Both the position numbers and the translations under genes were made by a program. The notes below the pieces were generated by a model. It was given only the letters and a program-made list of their open reading frames with translations. It was not told where the DNA came from and searched no databases. Below, in pieces: positions 36,232-45,690 of a DNA stretch of 64,000 nt. Origin of the DNA: Fannyhessea vaginae DSM 15829 (lineage in GTDB: Bacteria; Actinomycetota; Coriobacteriia; Coriobacteriales; Atopobiaceae); the NCBI RefSeq assembly GCF_000159235.2, contig NZ_ACGK02000001.1, positions 434,001 through 498,000 on the forward strand, written 5' to 3'. Every line of letters starts with the position of its first letter. The stretch's first letter is position 1.

Positions 36232-36583
36232 GATGTTTCCTTTGTTTGCATGCTCATGCATCAGTCCGATTAAACGTAATTCATTAAGACCTGTTTGTAT
36301 TATATCGTAGTGTTATTCTCAAGAGGAGATCGAACGCTTTCATGCACGAAAAACTTGTTTTCACTTTGAGCATACGTAAGCTATTTACCTGCACATTTTA
36401 ACGTGAACGGTATAAGATTTTCTCTGACGTGCACAGGTAAATATGTTTCGGAAAATATGTTACTATCAAAATCTAAGGTATGTAGTTGTTGGTAAAAAAT
36501 CTAGGGGCTCATGTGCTCGGATTTTAATGTTTGCCAACATGCTATAGATATTACATATCCCACGTTTGTTAGGAAGTGATTGT
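36232..36583. other. Intergenic region upstream of the PTS cluster
   Basis: An inverted repeat ATTTACCTG (36383-36391) / CAGGTAAAT (36434-36442), 42 bases apart, lies between the M32 gene and the fructose EIIBC gene. It could be a pair of half-sites for a sugar regulator or a long hairpin. A second short complementarity (AAAATC/GATTTT) brackets 36498-36526. No convincing -35/-10 pair or small gene is seen. Confidence 0.35.
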
Positions 36584-38104
36584 ATGGCAGAGCAAAGCTT
36601 TGACATAGTTGCTGCTACAGGTTGCCCTAGCGGTATTGCTCATACCTTTATGGCTAAAAAGGCACTTGAAGATGCAGCAGCTGCAAAAGGTTTCACCATA
36701 AAGGTCGAAACTCATGGACAGATAGGAGTCGAAAACGGCTTAACTGCTCAAGAGATTGCATCGGCAAAAGCTGTTGTTATTGCTGCTGATAAAGACGTTC
36801 AAGAAGAGCGTTTTGCTAACAAACCATGCGTTTCGGTAGGTGTTTCAAAATGTTTAGATGTTGATGCAGCCCAAGCGTTGATTGATCGTGCGTTATCTGC
36901 TCAGCCAAGGGTTGTACATGAAGATGCTGCTTCAGCTCAAGCTGCCACAGCTGCACCTGCAGACACTTTTGAAGAAAAAGAGTCTATTGGACACATCATT
37001 TACAAGCATTTGATGAATGGTGTGAGCCACATGCTTGTTTTTGTAGTAGCTGGTGGTGTTTTAACTGCTGTTTCATTCTTATGGGGAATTACATCATTTA
37101 GTTCAACTGCTCCCGATTATAATAGCTTTGCCGCCATGCTTAAGTATATCGGTGGTATTTCGATGGGCTTAATGGTTCCTGTTTTATCAGCCTATATTGC
37201 AGAATCTATTGGTAAACGTCCTGCATTGGTACCAGGCTTTGTAGCAGGTATGATTGCTATTCAAGGTTTACCTGTAAGTCCAGAAGGTTTAATTGACGCA
37301 GGCGGCTATGGTGTTGGCTTTGGATTCTTGGGTGGTATTATCGGCGGTTTTCTTGCTGGTTATGTTATTTTAGGCCTCGAAAAACTGCTTGCGGGTCTGC
37401 CACAAAATCTCAATGGGCTTAAAGCTATCTTTTTATATCCCTTGCTTTCTACCTTCATTGTTGGATTAGTTATGCTCGGAATTTCTGGGCCTATGTCTGC
37501 TATCAATATTGCAATGATGAACATGCTTAAAAGCCTGTCAACATCTGGTCCTATTGTGTTGGGCTTGGCTATTGGTTGCATGTGCGCTTTTGATATGGGT
37601 GGTCCTGTTAATAAAGCTGCCTATGTTACTGGTACGTTCTTTTTAGGCGAGGCTCTTGCTGCAGGTATTGGTACTGATACCTATGCATTTGGAACAAACT
37701 TTATGGCTGCAGTTTCGGCTGCATGCATTGTTCCTCCATTAATTACCACCTTTGCTGTTGTGGTAGGCAAGAAGTATTTCTCACAGTCAGATCACGATGC
37801 TGGACTTGTTAACTTTATCTTGGGTTGTACGCACATTACCGAAGGTGCAATTCCTTTTATGACCAAAAACATCTGGCCAGTTATGCCCATTATGATGCTT
37901 GGTTCTTCTATTGGTGCTATTGGTTCTTTGTTGTTTGCGGTACACGACCCAGCTCCTCACGGTGGATTCTTGGTATTGCCTGTAGTCGACGGCGGTCTTT
38001 GGTGGGTGCTTTCTATTGTTGTTGGAGCAGTTGTAGGCGGTATACTTTATGTAATCTTTAAAGCTTACGAGTACAAAAACAATGGTAACAAGGTACTTTC
38101 ATAG
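36584..38104 (+). CDS. fruA: Fructose-family PTS enzyme IIBC
   Basis: A sugar-phosphorylating permease. The N-terminal EIIB domain has its phosphocysteine in AATGCPSGIAHTFMAKKAL. A Gln/Ala-rich linker (about residues 105-130) leads to the EIIC membrane domain with VLSAYIAESIGKRPALVPG, GFLGGIIGGFLAGY, DMGGPVNKAAY and ITEGAIPF, all fructose-family signatures. The ATG at 36584 (MAEQSFDIV) follows AGGAAGTGA; an earlier in-frame start at 36566 lacks a ribosome site. The EIIA partner is a separate gene 195 bases downstream. With manA and fruK nearby, fructose or mannose are likely substrates; which one is inference. Confidence 0.88.
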   Translation: MAEQSFDIVAATGCPSGIAHTFMAKKALEDAAAAKGFTIKVETHGQIGVENGLTAQEIASAKAVVIAADKDVQEERFANKPCVSVGVSKCLDVDAAQALIDRALSAQPRVVHEDAASAQAATAAPADTFEEKESIGHIIYKHLMNGVSHMLVFVVAGGVLTAVSFLWGITSFSSTAPDYNSFAAMLKYIGGISMGLMVPVLSAYIAESIGKRPALVPGFVAGMIAIQGLPVSPEGLIDAGGYGVGFGFLGGIIGGFLAGYVILGLEKLLAGLPQNLNGLKAIFLYPLLSTFIVGLVMLGISGPMSAINIAMMNMLKSLSTSGPIVLGLAIGCMCAFDMGGPVNKAAYVTGTFFLGEALAAGIGTDTYAFGTNFMAAVSAACIVPPLITTFAVVVGKKYFSQSDHDAGLVNFILGCTHITEGAIPFMTKNIWPVMPIMMLGSSIGAIGSLLFAVHDPAPHGGFLVLPVVDGGLWWVLSIVVGAVVGGILYVIFKAYEYKNNGNKVLS

Positions 38105-38180
38105 GTGTTGTGTCTTGTGCGTAAAGCTTTTGTGGTGTCTTATAATTCGTACCATTAAGGCTCAAGAGCTTATAAGTATT

Positions 38181-38189
38181 TGCTATAAT
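38181..38189 (+). promoter_or_regulatory. Extended -10 promoter of the EIIA gene
   Basis: TGCTATAAT is a perfect extended -10 element (TG-n-TATAAT). Such promoters need only a weak -35 box. It lies 110 bases before the EIIA ATG, so the EIIA gene can be made separately from EIIBC. Confidence 0.5.
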
Positions 38190-38299
38190 TTGTAGGAAAT
38201 ATAAAAAGTGGCTACGTTTTGTGTGTCATACAAAAAGATGTGCAAGTCTTGTATAGTCTTATGTGTATACACACCGCTTATAAGATAAGGGGCATAAAT

Positions 38300-38755
38300 A
38301 TGGGCGATTTTGTACAATCTTCACATGTCTTTCTGCAAAATTCTTCAACGACCGTTGATGAAGTTTTGGCATTTCTTGCAAAGAAATCCTGTGAGCTTGG
38401 CGTTGCTGATGATGAACAAGGTGTTCTTGATGCATTTAAAGCGCGCGAGGCAGAAGGTACCACGGGCATGATGGATGGTTTTGCAATTCCTCATGCAAAA
38501 TGTGATGCTATCAAGCAAGCAACCGTGCTTGTTGTTAAATTTAGTGGCAATGTAGCATGGGAAAGCATGGACCAAAAGCCTGTTCGTGCTGCTATTGCGC
38601 TGTTTGTTCCTTCCAAAGAGGCTGGCACTACACACTTACAACTTCTCTCTAAAGTTGCTGTTTTGCTCATGGACGAAAAATTCCGTGCTTCTGTTTTGGA
38701 GAGCGAAGATCCAGCTGCCATTGCTGCGATCATCAACAAAGGACTTGAGGCATAA
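38300..38755 (+). CDS. Fructose-family PTS enzyme IIA
   Basis: A 151-residue cytoplasmic phosphocarrier of the PTS_EIIA type 2 family. The phosphohistidine is in GFAIPHAKCD, with the family segments GVLDAFKAREAEGTTGM before it and KPVRAAIALFVP after it. It receives phosphate from HPr and passes it to the EIIB domain of the protein encoded just upstream. AAGGGG precedes the ATG. A strong terminator follows, so EIIBC and EIIA form their own unit, separate from manA. Confidence 0.9.
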   Translation: MGDFVQSSHVFLQNSSTTVDEVLAFLAKKSCELGVADDEQGVLDAFKAREAEGTTGMMDGFAIPHAKCDAIKQATVLVVKFSGNVAWESMDQKPVRAAIALFVPSKEAGTTHLQLLSKVAVLLMDEKFRASVLESEDPAAIAAIINKGLEA

Positions 38756-38788
38756 CAGAGCTTTACTGCATTGGCATATAGTAAGTTA

Positions 38789-38822
38789 TTGCGCATGTAC
38801 CGTGGTGTACATGCGCTTTTTT
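38789..38822 (+). terminator. Terminator of the EIIBC-EIIA genes
   Basis: A 10-bp perfect stem GCGCATGTAC (38791-38800) / GTACATGCGC (38807-38816) followed by TTTTTT. Confidence 0.85.
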
Positions 38823-39008
38823 GTAGCTGTCTTTTTTAGTTTGTGCACTTTTATCGAGCATTCGATTGTACCATTAACCATGGTAAAGGCATGTGTATAC
38901 TAAAGGAAAAGCTTTTTACGCGTTGAGCTTGTGTTGAGCTTGTAATAGAGGTGAAAGAGTTTTATCGCCAAAGATACTATAAGTTGCTATAAAAAGGTCA
39001 GGTTGCTT

Positions 39009-39998
39009 ATGAATTCAAGTGAATGTGATACTTTGCAAGATCAGTCAAAGTGCTCAGCAGTTGCCAATCTTGAGCTTCTTTGTTTAACGCCAGAATTTCA
39101 CCAAAAAATTTGGGGCGGACGTCATCTTGAAACCGAGTTTAATTACGCTATACCTGATGGCCGTATAGGGGAGTGCTGGGCAATTTCTGCGCACCCTCAT
39201 GGGGATTGCAAGCTCGCAGCAGGTCCTCTTGCAGGCAATACGCTTTCGCAGGTATGGGATTTGCATCCTGAGCTGTTTGGCAATATTGATTCTGATAGAT
39301 TTCCTCTGCTCATTAAAATTCTTGATGCCGAAGATGATTTATCCATACAGGTGCATCCAGACGATGCTTACGCGCGCACCCATGAGCACAATTCTCTTGG
39401 TAAAAGTGAATGTTGGTATGTGTTACACGCCAAGCCGGACGCAACCATTATTGTGGGTCAAAAAGCGCATTCACGCGAGGAATTTGCTCAATTGGTAAAG
39501 CAGGGTGCATGGAAAGAGGTACTTAACGAAGTACCAATTCATGAAGGCGACTTTTTCCAAATCGATCCAGGATGTGTTCACGCTATAAAAGCTGGAACCA
39601 TGGTATTAGAAACTCAACAATCAAGCGATATTACTTATCGTGTCTATGATTATGATCGTCGCCAAAAAGATGGAAGCCTTCGTGAGCTTCATATGGAAAA
39701 AAGTTTAGACGTTATCAACTACCATGCACCGTTATTGTCTTCGGGTGCCGTGCATGCTCCCGAGCATGATGGAGTCACCACACTGTGTGTTTGTCCTCGT
39801 TATACAATTTTACGCATACGAGTACATGGAACACATACGCTTACTCAATCGGCGCCATTTTTATGTGTCAGCGTTGTTGAGGGTAAAGGAAGTATCGCAG
39901 GTCTTTCTGTTAAACGTGGATCTCACGTCATCGTGACGGCATTGTGCTCAACGCTGCAATTGGAAGGGGATATGACGCTTATTGCGTCACATATCTAA
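39009..39998 (+). CDS. manA: Mannose-6-phosphate isomerase, class I
   Basis: Converts mannose 6-phosphate to fructose 6-phosphate, joining mannose use to glycolysis. Zinc ligands sit in IQVHPDD (Gln, His), GKSECWYVL (Glu) and DPGCVHAIKAGTMVLE (His). WGGRHLETEF and the short all-cupin layout match the bacterial ~320-residue class; 329 residues here. The start is either the ATG at 39009 or an in-frame TTG at 39003; both are behind AAAAAGGTCAGG. Standing between PTS genes and fruK, it may use mannose 6-phosphate delivered by the same PTS. Confidence 0.9.
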   Translation: MNSSECDTLQDQSKCSAVANLELLCLTPEFHQKIWGGRHLETEFNYAIPDGRIGECWAISAHPHGDCKLAAGPLAGNTLSQVWDLHPELFGNIDSDRFPLLIKILDAEDDLSIQVHPDDAYARTHEHNSLGKSECWYVLHAKPDATIIVGQKAHSREEFAQLVKQGAWKEVLNEVPIHEGDFFQIDPGCVHAIKAGTMVLETQQSSDITYRVYDYDRRQKDGSLRELHMEKSLDVINYHAPLLSSGAVHAPEHDGVTTLCVCPRYTILRIRVHGTHTLTQSAPFLCVSVVEGKGSIAGLSVKRGSHVIVTALCSTLQLEGDMTLIASHI

Positions 39999-40058
39999 AA
40001 AAACTTTATATTGGTGTTCCTAATTTAAATAATACATGTTAGTATGGTAGTGTTATTA

Positions 40059-40135
40059 GCTTCCTTAGCTCAGTTGGATAGAGCATCGGTCTTCTAAACC
40101 GCAGGTCAGGCGTTCGAATCGCCTAGGGAGCACCA
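40059..40135 (+). tRNA. tRNA-Arg (anticodon TCT)
   Basis: A 77-base cloverleaf: acceptor arms GCTTCCT / AGGGAGC with one G-T pair, D-loop AGCTCAGTTGGATAGAGC, anticodon loop CTTCTAA reading TCT, and T-loop GTTCGAATC. The 3' CCA is encoded. It should read AGA codons. Confidence 0.96.
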
Positions 40136-40144
40136 GACTTTAAG

Positions 40145-40190
40145 CATGGACTTATGCATTTGTTTGTTATATGCATAAGTCCATATTTTT
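40145..40190 (+). terminator. Terminator of tRNA-Arg
   Basis: A 14-bp stem ATGGACTTATGCAT (40146-40159) / ATGCATAAGTCCAT (40171-40184) followed by a T-rich run. Confidence 0.85.
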
Positions 40191-40263
40191 TAGGAGTTTC
40201 TCGTTACATTATGTATATTATGAGTCATAATAAAATACGAATGTGTAATGGAAGGAGTTTGCG

Positions 40264-41187
40264 TTGATTTATACAGTTACCCTCAATCCTGCGATTGACT
40301 ATGTTATGCACCCTGTTAGTTTGGACATGGGATTTACTAATAGATCTTCAAGCGAAGAAGTTTATTGCGGTGGTAATGGTATTAACATATCAACGCTTTT
40401 AAACGAACTCAAAGTTGTTAACGTTGCCTTTGGTATTGCCGCCGGATTTACGGGCGATTATCTTATTAAAACGCTGCAAGATAATGGCGTCTCTGCTAAT
40501 TTTGTTCGTCTTAAAGAAGGTTTTACACGTATTAATGTAAAGCTTAACGGCATTGTTATGACTATGTGTAATGGTATGGGTCCTGTTATTACTCCCGATA
40601 AAGTAGACGAGCTTCTTGAGCGTCTAGAATGCATTGCACAAGGTGATACACTTATTCTTACGGGCTCCATTCCAAAATCACTCCCTGAAGACATGTACGA
40701 CATTATCATGAAACGTCTCGAAAATAGAGGCGTACGCTTTGTTGTGGATGCACCCGGTGCATTGCTCTTAAAATCACTTCCTGCGCATCCATTCCTTATC
40801 AAACCCAATAATCACGAAGTTGGCCGTATTTTTGATGCTTCACCCGAAACACCTGAAGATTGTATTCCCTATGCGCAAAAGCTTCACGATCAAGGTGCGC
40901 AAAATGTTATTGTTTCTTGTGGTGGTCATGGATCGCTGCTTATTGATGAACATAACGAAATTCATATTTGCCCAACGGTAAAAATTAAGCTTGAGAACGC
41001 AACGGGTGCTGGAGATTCAATGGTTGCTGGTTTTGTTGCAAAGACTCAAGCAGGAGCTTCTTACGACGAAGCATTGCGCTTTGCGTCTGCATGTGGTACC
41101 GCTACTGCAGCAAGCAAGGGTATTGCAAATCGTGCAACGATCGATCGCATTAGTGCAGAACTTGATGCACTAATTGCAAATAAATAA
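40264..41187 (+). CDS. fruK: 1-phosphofructokinase
   Basis: Phosphorylates fructose 1-phosphate from the fructose PTS to fructose 1,6-bisphosphate. A PfkB-family ribokinase fold of 307 residues: N-terminal MIYTVTLNPAIDYVM, substrate region VYCGGNGINISTLLNEL, LTGSIPKSLPEDMY, the IKPNNHEVGRIF segment, and the C-terminal anion hole with catalytic Asp in NATGAGDSMVAGFVA. It starts with TTG at 40264, seven bases after GGAAGGAG, an unusual but well-supported start. ptsI follows after 73 bases, probably in one transcript. A 6-phosphotagatose kinase would look similar, but the PTS context supports FruK. Confidence 0.86.
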   Translation: MIYTVTLNPAIDYVMHPVSLDMGFTNRSSSEEVYCGGNGINISTLLNELKVVNVAFGIAAGFTGDYLIKTLQDNGVSANFVRLKEGFTRINVKLNGIVMTMCNGMGPVITPDKVDELLERLECIAQGDTLILTGSIPKSLPEDMYDIIMKRLENRGVRFVVDAPGALLLKSLPAHPFLIKPNNHEVGRIFDASPETPEDCIPYAQKLHDQGAQNVIVSCGGHGSLLIDEHNEIHICPTVKIKLENATGAGDSMVAGFVAKTQAGASYDEALRFASACGTATAASKGIANRATIDRISAELDALIANK

Positions 41188-41260
41188 TAGAGTAATTTAT
41201 TTTTAATAAATTGGTATTGTTCTAGGTCATTCATATGTGCCGGCCACAAGGAGGATTTGC

Positions 41261-42964
41261 ATGTTTGAAGGAATTAACGCATCTGACGGTTATGGTATTG
41301 GAGTTGCACAAGTTGCAGTTGCTCCCGATTTATCGTTTACCCCTACCGCACCAACAGATCTAGCGGCAGAGAAAGAGCGTTACGCACAGGCGTTACAAAA
41401 ATTTATCGATCAAACAAACGCGCAAATCGAGCGTATGACGCGTACGGTTGGTAAAGAATCTGCAGCTATTATGGGTGCTCATATTGAATTTGCAGAAGAT
41501 GACGGAATTAAAGAAACTATCAATTCTTCTATTGATTCGGGCATGTGTGCAGAGCAAGCAGTAAGCGAAGCATATGATATGTATTTTAATATGTTTTCAA
41601 ATATGGAAGACGAGCTGTTCCGCGAGCGCGCAGCCGATGTTGCCGATGTTAAAACTGGTATTTTGGCAGACTTGCTTGGTAAAGAAGTCGTTGATTTGTC
41701 TAGCTTGCCTGAGCACTCTATTGTAGTTGTGCACGAGCTTACGCCGTCTATGACAGCCGATATCGATAAGAAAAACGTAGCTGGTATCATTACCGAAACT
41801 GGCGGTCGTACTTCTCACTCTGCGATTATTGCGCGTGCTTTGGAAATTCCTGCAGTTCTTTCGGTCAAAGATGTTACAAAAACCATTAAAACAGGTGATA
41901 TGGTAATCGTTGATGGATCTCGTGGACGCGTTATTGATGACCCCAGCGATGCTGAACTTACAAAATATCGTACCAAAGCATCTGTGTTTGCAAGCGAAAA
42001 AGCCGCGTTGGAATCGTATCGTGGTAAAGATACAGTCACAGGCGATGGTGATAAGGTTCTTCTGGTAGCCAATATTGGTAATCCCGATGACGCCAACGCT
42101 GCTGTTGAGCATGATGCCGAAGGTGTTGGCCTTTTCCGTTCCGAATTTCTTTTCATGGACGCTTCCGAGCTTCCAAGTGAAGACCAACAGTTTGCTGCAT
42201 ATCAAAAAGTTGCGCTTCGTATGAAGAATCAGCCTGTTATCATTCGTACGCTTGATGTGGGTGGCGATAAAAATATTCCTTATTTGCACTTGCAAAAAGA
42301 AGATAATCCATTTATGGGGTTCCGCGCCGTTCGTTATTGTTTAAACAATGCTGACCAGTACAAGGTTCAGCTTACGGCTTTGCTGCGCGCGTCTGCTTTT
42401 GGTGATATTAAAATTATGTTGCCACTTGTTACCTGCCTTGACGAAGTTCGTCAAGCTCGCGCGCTTGTTGCAGAATGTATGGAAGACCTCGATCAACGCG
42501 GTATTGCTTATAACAAAGATATCGAAATTGGTACCATGATCGAGACTCCTGCCGCATCTCTTATTGCCGACAATTTGGCAGAGGAGTGTGACTTCTTCTC
42601 TATTGGTACTAACGACTTAATTGGTTATACCATGTGCGCTGACCGTGGAAATGATCGTGTTGCATATCTGTATGACGTATATCAACCGGCGGTCCTGCGT
42701 TCGCTTAAGCGTATTATTTCTGCAGGTAACGAAAAAGGTATTATGGTCGGTATGTGTGGTGAGGCTGCTGCAGATCCACTGCTTATCCCAGTACTTATTT
42801 CGTTTGGCTTAAATGAGTTCTCGGTTAATCCTCCTTCAATTCTTCGTACACGTCGTATTATTTCTGCGTGGACAAAAGCAGAGGCCGATGCACTTACCGA
42901 GAAAGTTATGTGTCTTAAGACTGCTGCCGAAGTTAAGGCTGCACTTCAAGCTGCTGCTCGCTAA
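41261..42964 (+). CDS. ptsI: PTS enzyme I (phosphoenolpyruvate-protein phosphotransferase)
   Basis: Starts the PTS by taking phosphate from PEP and passing it to HPr. The phosphohistidine motif is GGRTSHSAIIARALEIP. PEP-site motifs are FRSEFLFMD, RTLDVGGDKNIPYL, NPFMGFRAVRYCL, EIGTMIETPAA and FSIGTNDLIGYTMCADR, plus the active Cys in GMCGEAAADPLLIPVL. The ATG at 41261 follows GGAGGATT; the earlier frame start at 41237 lacks a ribosome site. At 567 residues it is full length. Its HPr partner is at 23092. Confidence 0.96.
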   Translation: MFEGINASDGYGIGVAQVAVAPDLSFTPTAPTDLAAEKERYAQALQKFIDQTNAQIERMTRTVGKESAAIMGAHIEFAEDDGIKETINSSIDSGMCAEQAVSEAYDMYFNMFSNMEDELFRERAADVADVKTGILADLLGKEVVDLSSLPEHSIVVVHELTPSMTADIDKKNVAGIITETGGRTSHSAIIARALEIPAVLSVKDVTKTIKTGDMVIVDGSRGRVIDDPSDAELTKYRTKASVFASEKAALESYRGKDTVTGDGDKVLLVANIGNPDDANAAVEHDAEGVGLFRSEFLFMDASELPSEDQQFAAYQKVALRMKNQPVIIRTLDVGGDKNIPYLHLQKEDNPFMGFRAVRYCLNNADQYKVQLTALLRASAFGDIKIMLPLVTCLDEVRQARALVAECMEDLDQRGIAYNKDIEIGTMIETPAASLIADNLAEECDFFSIGTNDLIGYTMCADRGNDRVAYLYDVYQPAVLRSLKRIISAGNEKGIMVGMCGEAAADPLLIPVLISFGLNEFSVNPPSILRTRRIISAWTKAEADALTEKVMCLKTAAEVKAALQAAAR

Positions 42965-43035
42965 GCTCTTTGTGATGCACGCAGCCGTGCGTGTAAGGCT
43001 CTGCTCACGTGTAGTATCATTCATATAGATTAAAA

Positions 43036-43068
43036 AAGCCCTAAGAACATTTGTTCTTAGGGCTTCAT
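43036..43068. terminator. Bidirectional terminator after ptsI
   Basis: A 14-bp stem AAGCCCTAAGAACA (43036-43049) / TGTTCTTAGGGCTT (43052-43065), with T-rich sequence on the + side and AAAAAA on the other. It serves ptsI and the convergent deaminase gene. Confidence 0.8.
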
Positions 43069-43111
43069 TTTACGCATGAGCGCCTATGTACGTGCTTATA
43101 TGCGGCTGCTT

Positions 43112-44143
43112 TTAGGCGTGCGTCTCATCCCAGTGAGCAACATAAGCATCAATTTCTTGTAGGTATAAAGTTTTTCGTTCGTTGGAAATCCAACTCATTC
43201 TAAAGCTATTTTTAGCAAGCTCAATAATATCTTCGCGCGAAAACACCCCACTTTGTGCAAGAACTTCGTAGTTATCGCAGATGTAGCCACCAAAATAGGC
43301 GGGATCATCTGAGTTAATGCATATTTGTACACCGCGATTCAGCAAATCCTTAACTTCGTTTTGCTTAGTATCGTTGCCACAGAAGGTATTAGAAATAGGG
43401 CATGATGTAAGACCAACACCATGCTTTGCAGCTAATTCAACCAAATCTGGATCTTCAACAATGTTTGTTCCATGGTCAATACGCTCTACATCAATAACCT
43501 CAAGGAGCTGTTTAATATGCTCAATGGAGTCTTTTTGGTCTATGTCGGCATGAGCAGTAACGTGAAGACCTAGTTCTCGTGCGTGTGCAAATTGGTTAAA
43601 GAATTTAAGTGGGGGATTATTGTGTTCGTCCGAATCAAGACCAACACCTATGAGATGATCGGCAAACTCTGAAACAGCCTCCATGGTAAGACGTGCACTT
43701 TCGGCACTAAAATCGCGCAGGAAGCACATGATAAGTTCTGCGTCTACGCCTAACGCACGTGCGTCGCTACATGCACGAAGTAATCCGTATAATACATCTT
43801 CAATATCAACTCCACGCGAGGCATGTGCTTGTGGGTCAAAAAACATTTCAACATGGCGTACGCTGTTCTCTTGCGCTTTGAGCAGGTATTCCCATGCAAG
43901 GTCATAAAAATCCTGTTCGGTTACCAGCGTTTTCATGCCTTCATAGTATACGTCTAAAAATGAAGGAAGATCAGAAAAATTATAGGTATTTCTAATTGAC
44001 TCAACATCGTCAAACCCAATATCAATATGGTTACGCTGTGCAAGCTTAAGTTTAAGCTCAGGTTCAAGCGTTCCTTCTACATGCAGATGAAGCTCTGCCT
44101 TAGGCAGGCCTTGGATGAATTGACGCGAAATATCGTGTGCCAT
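43112..44143 (-). CDS. Adenosine/adenine deaminase family protein with altered HAGE motif
   Basis: An amidohydrolase of 343 residues in the ADA fold. Metal ligands are in PKAELHLHVEGTLEPEL (two His) and in the C-terminal NSDDPAYFGGY (Asp-Asp). The third His and the proton-transfer Glu normally sit in HAGE; here the stretch is VTAHADIDQKDSIEHIK, so the Glu position is Ile with Asp either side. Downstream VERIDHGTNIVEDPDLV matches the adenine-deaminase-like branch. Either a different acid is used or the reaction differs. The ATG at 44143 (MAHDISRQF) follows GGAGG; the longer frame to 44167 lacks one. It is transcribed convergently to ptsI. The assignment to the superfamily is firm; the substrate is not. 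Confidence 0.75.
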   Translation of the reverse strand: MAHDISRQFIQGLPKAELHLHVEGTLEPELKLKLAQRNHIDIGFDDVESIRNTYNFSDLPSFLDVYYEGMKTLVTEQDFYDLAWEYLLKAQENSVRHVEMFFDPQAHASRGVDIEDVLYGLLRACSDARALGVDAELIMCFLRDFSAESARLTMEAVSEFADHLIGVGLDSDEHNNPPLKFFNQFAHARELGLHVTAHADIDQKDSIEHIKQLLEVIDVERIDHGTNIVEDPDLVELAAKHGVGLTSCPISNTFCGNDTKQNEVKDLLNRGVQICINSDDPAYFGGYICDNYEVLAQSGVFSREDIIELAKNSFRMSWISNERKTLYLQEIDAYVAHWDETHA

Positions 44144-44369
44144 ATATACCTCCGAGTTTATAGGCAATCACTTTGGTTACCATGTACTATATTTTAATGG
44201 ATGTGTTGAATAATCAGCATGGAATCATCAAGATTTTTTATAAGGGTGTTTTAGGGAGTTTGAGGCGCAGAATGCTTATAAATAAGCACACGAACGCTGC
44301 CGATGACATTGCTAGAAACCTATTCACAATGCTGTCTGCAACCCTGTCAGTAGCGTTTTTTTAGTAAAT

Positions 44370-45329
44370 CTACCAACGGCATTGAGCAGGCACAATAACA
44401 TCAAGCTCATGTGGGCAAATGCTAACTTTGTAGCTTTGACCTTGGAATACTTCGCCATCTGTTTGACAAGGCACCAGCGGATCACTAAAACTCACTTCAA
44501 ATGAGGTAACTTCGGCAGTGGTAATAATGCTCGAATGCGTGTGTAAACCTGTTCGTGCAAGTCCAAAAAGCGCCAGTAAATGGGGAATCGACGGACGCTT
44601 GGTATTAAAGCACATGCTCAACAAACCGTCGTTAGGACGGGCGTCAGGACAAATCATAAAACCGCCACCATAGGTTGGACCAATATTTGCTACCAGCACG
44701 ATACAAGGCAAGTCATAGCTTTGATTGGTACTCAAACTAAGATGTGCTTGATAACCTTTGTGTCCGCGTGCCATAATTTTGAGGCCTGACGTGGCAAATA
44801 ATGCAGAACCTTCTTGTTTTGCATGGTCAGCACGACGAATTGTAGTATCAACAGATACGGCAGCATCTAAACCAAAGGAGAGGGTTTCCATAAAATAGGT
44901 AGATTCTCCTAGTTCATTAGTAATTTTTCCTAAATCGAAGTTGCGGTGATGTCCAGAAAAAATTTCGGCTAGTGAGGTATCGGGCGCGTTATAGGTTGCG
45001 TTTAAGGTTCGGGCAAAATCGTTGCCCGAGCCCATAGGAATAACCGCGAGTGTAGGGCGCTTATCGCTAGGAATGTTCATGAGACCGTTTATAGTTTCGT
45101 GAATAACACCATCTCCGCCCAGAGCAATCACCGTGTCGTAGTCTTGAGCGTCTTCTGCCATGAGTGTGGCGTCTTTTGGACCTTTGGTAAGCAACATTTC
45201 AAAAGAAGTTGAGATGGAAGAGTACGAATTAAAAAATCTCTGTGCGCGCATTGCCGCCGCATGACCCCTTCCGCTGTGTGAAGCGGGGTTTGCAATAACG
45301 AGTGTTCGTCCCAGATTAAGATTAGGCAT
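44370..45329 (-). CDS. Diacylglycerol-kinase-family lipid kinase
   Basis: A 319-residue DagK/YegS-type catalytic protein. The N-terminal nucleotide region shows VIANPASHSGRG, the glycine-rich ATP motif ALGGDGVIHETINGL and the substrate motif VIPMGSGNDFARTL; the C-terminal beta-sandwich shows MICPDARPNDGLLSMC and CQTDGEVFQG. It phosphorylates diacylglycerol or another lipid at the membrane surface, and may recycle diacylglycerol from envelope glycolipid or lipoteichoic acid synthesis. The ATG follows AGGGAG. The 5' side faces the tRNA pair. Confidence 0.88.
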   Translation of the reverse strand: MPNLNLGRTLVIANPASHSGRGHAAAMRAQRFFNSYSSISTSFEMLLTKGPKDATLMAEDAQDYDTVIALGGDGVIHETINGLMNIPSDKRPTLAVIPMGSGNDFARTLNATYNAPDTSLAEIFSGHHRNFDLGKITNELGESTYFMETLSFGLDAAVSVDTTIRRADHAKQEGSALFATSGLKIMARGHKGYQAHLSLSTNQSYDLPCIVLVANIGPTYGGGFMICPDARPNDGLLSMCFNTKRPSIPHLLALFGLARTGLHTHSSIITTAEVTSFEVSFSDPLVPCQTDGEVFQGQSYKVSICPHELDVIVPAQCRW

Positions 45330-45607
45330 AACTCTCCCTTGTTGTTTGCTTTATCTTTTATTTTAGCCGACTTTTATATGTATGATTCATGAGTTTTCTA
45401 TTTTTGTGAACAATTGTGAACATTTTTTATGCTGAAAAGAATCCAAGAGGCACGCTTATGTGTTACCTGCATCAAAAGGATTGAGAAAAGTTACAAATTA
45501 AACAGCACCAACTACACAAAAGCACACTTCACAAAACCTTGCATTATAAATACAAGCCTAAAAGATATAAGAAAAGGATCTAAAACGAGGAGAAAAAACT
45601 CAAAATA

Positions 45608-45683
45608 TGGAGCGGCGGACGGGACTCGAACCCGCAACAATCAGCTTGGAAGGCTGATGCTCTACCAATTGAACTACCGCCGC
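45608..45683 (-). tRNA. tRNA-Gly (anticodon TCC)
   Basis: A 76-base minus-strand cloverleaf: acceptor arms GCGGCGG / CCGCCGC, D-arm TAGTTCAATTGGTAGAGCA, anticodon loop CTTCCAA reading TCC, T-loop GTTCGAGTC, encoded CCA. It lies seven bases downstream of tRNA-Pro in the same transcript. Confidence 0.96.
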
Positions 45684-45690
45684 AAAAAAC

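Noticed and set aside
41597..42295. A 232-codon frame on the minus strand
   Set aside because: It is antisense to ptsI, and ptsI is complete with all motifs.
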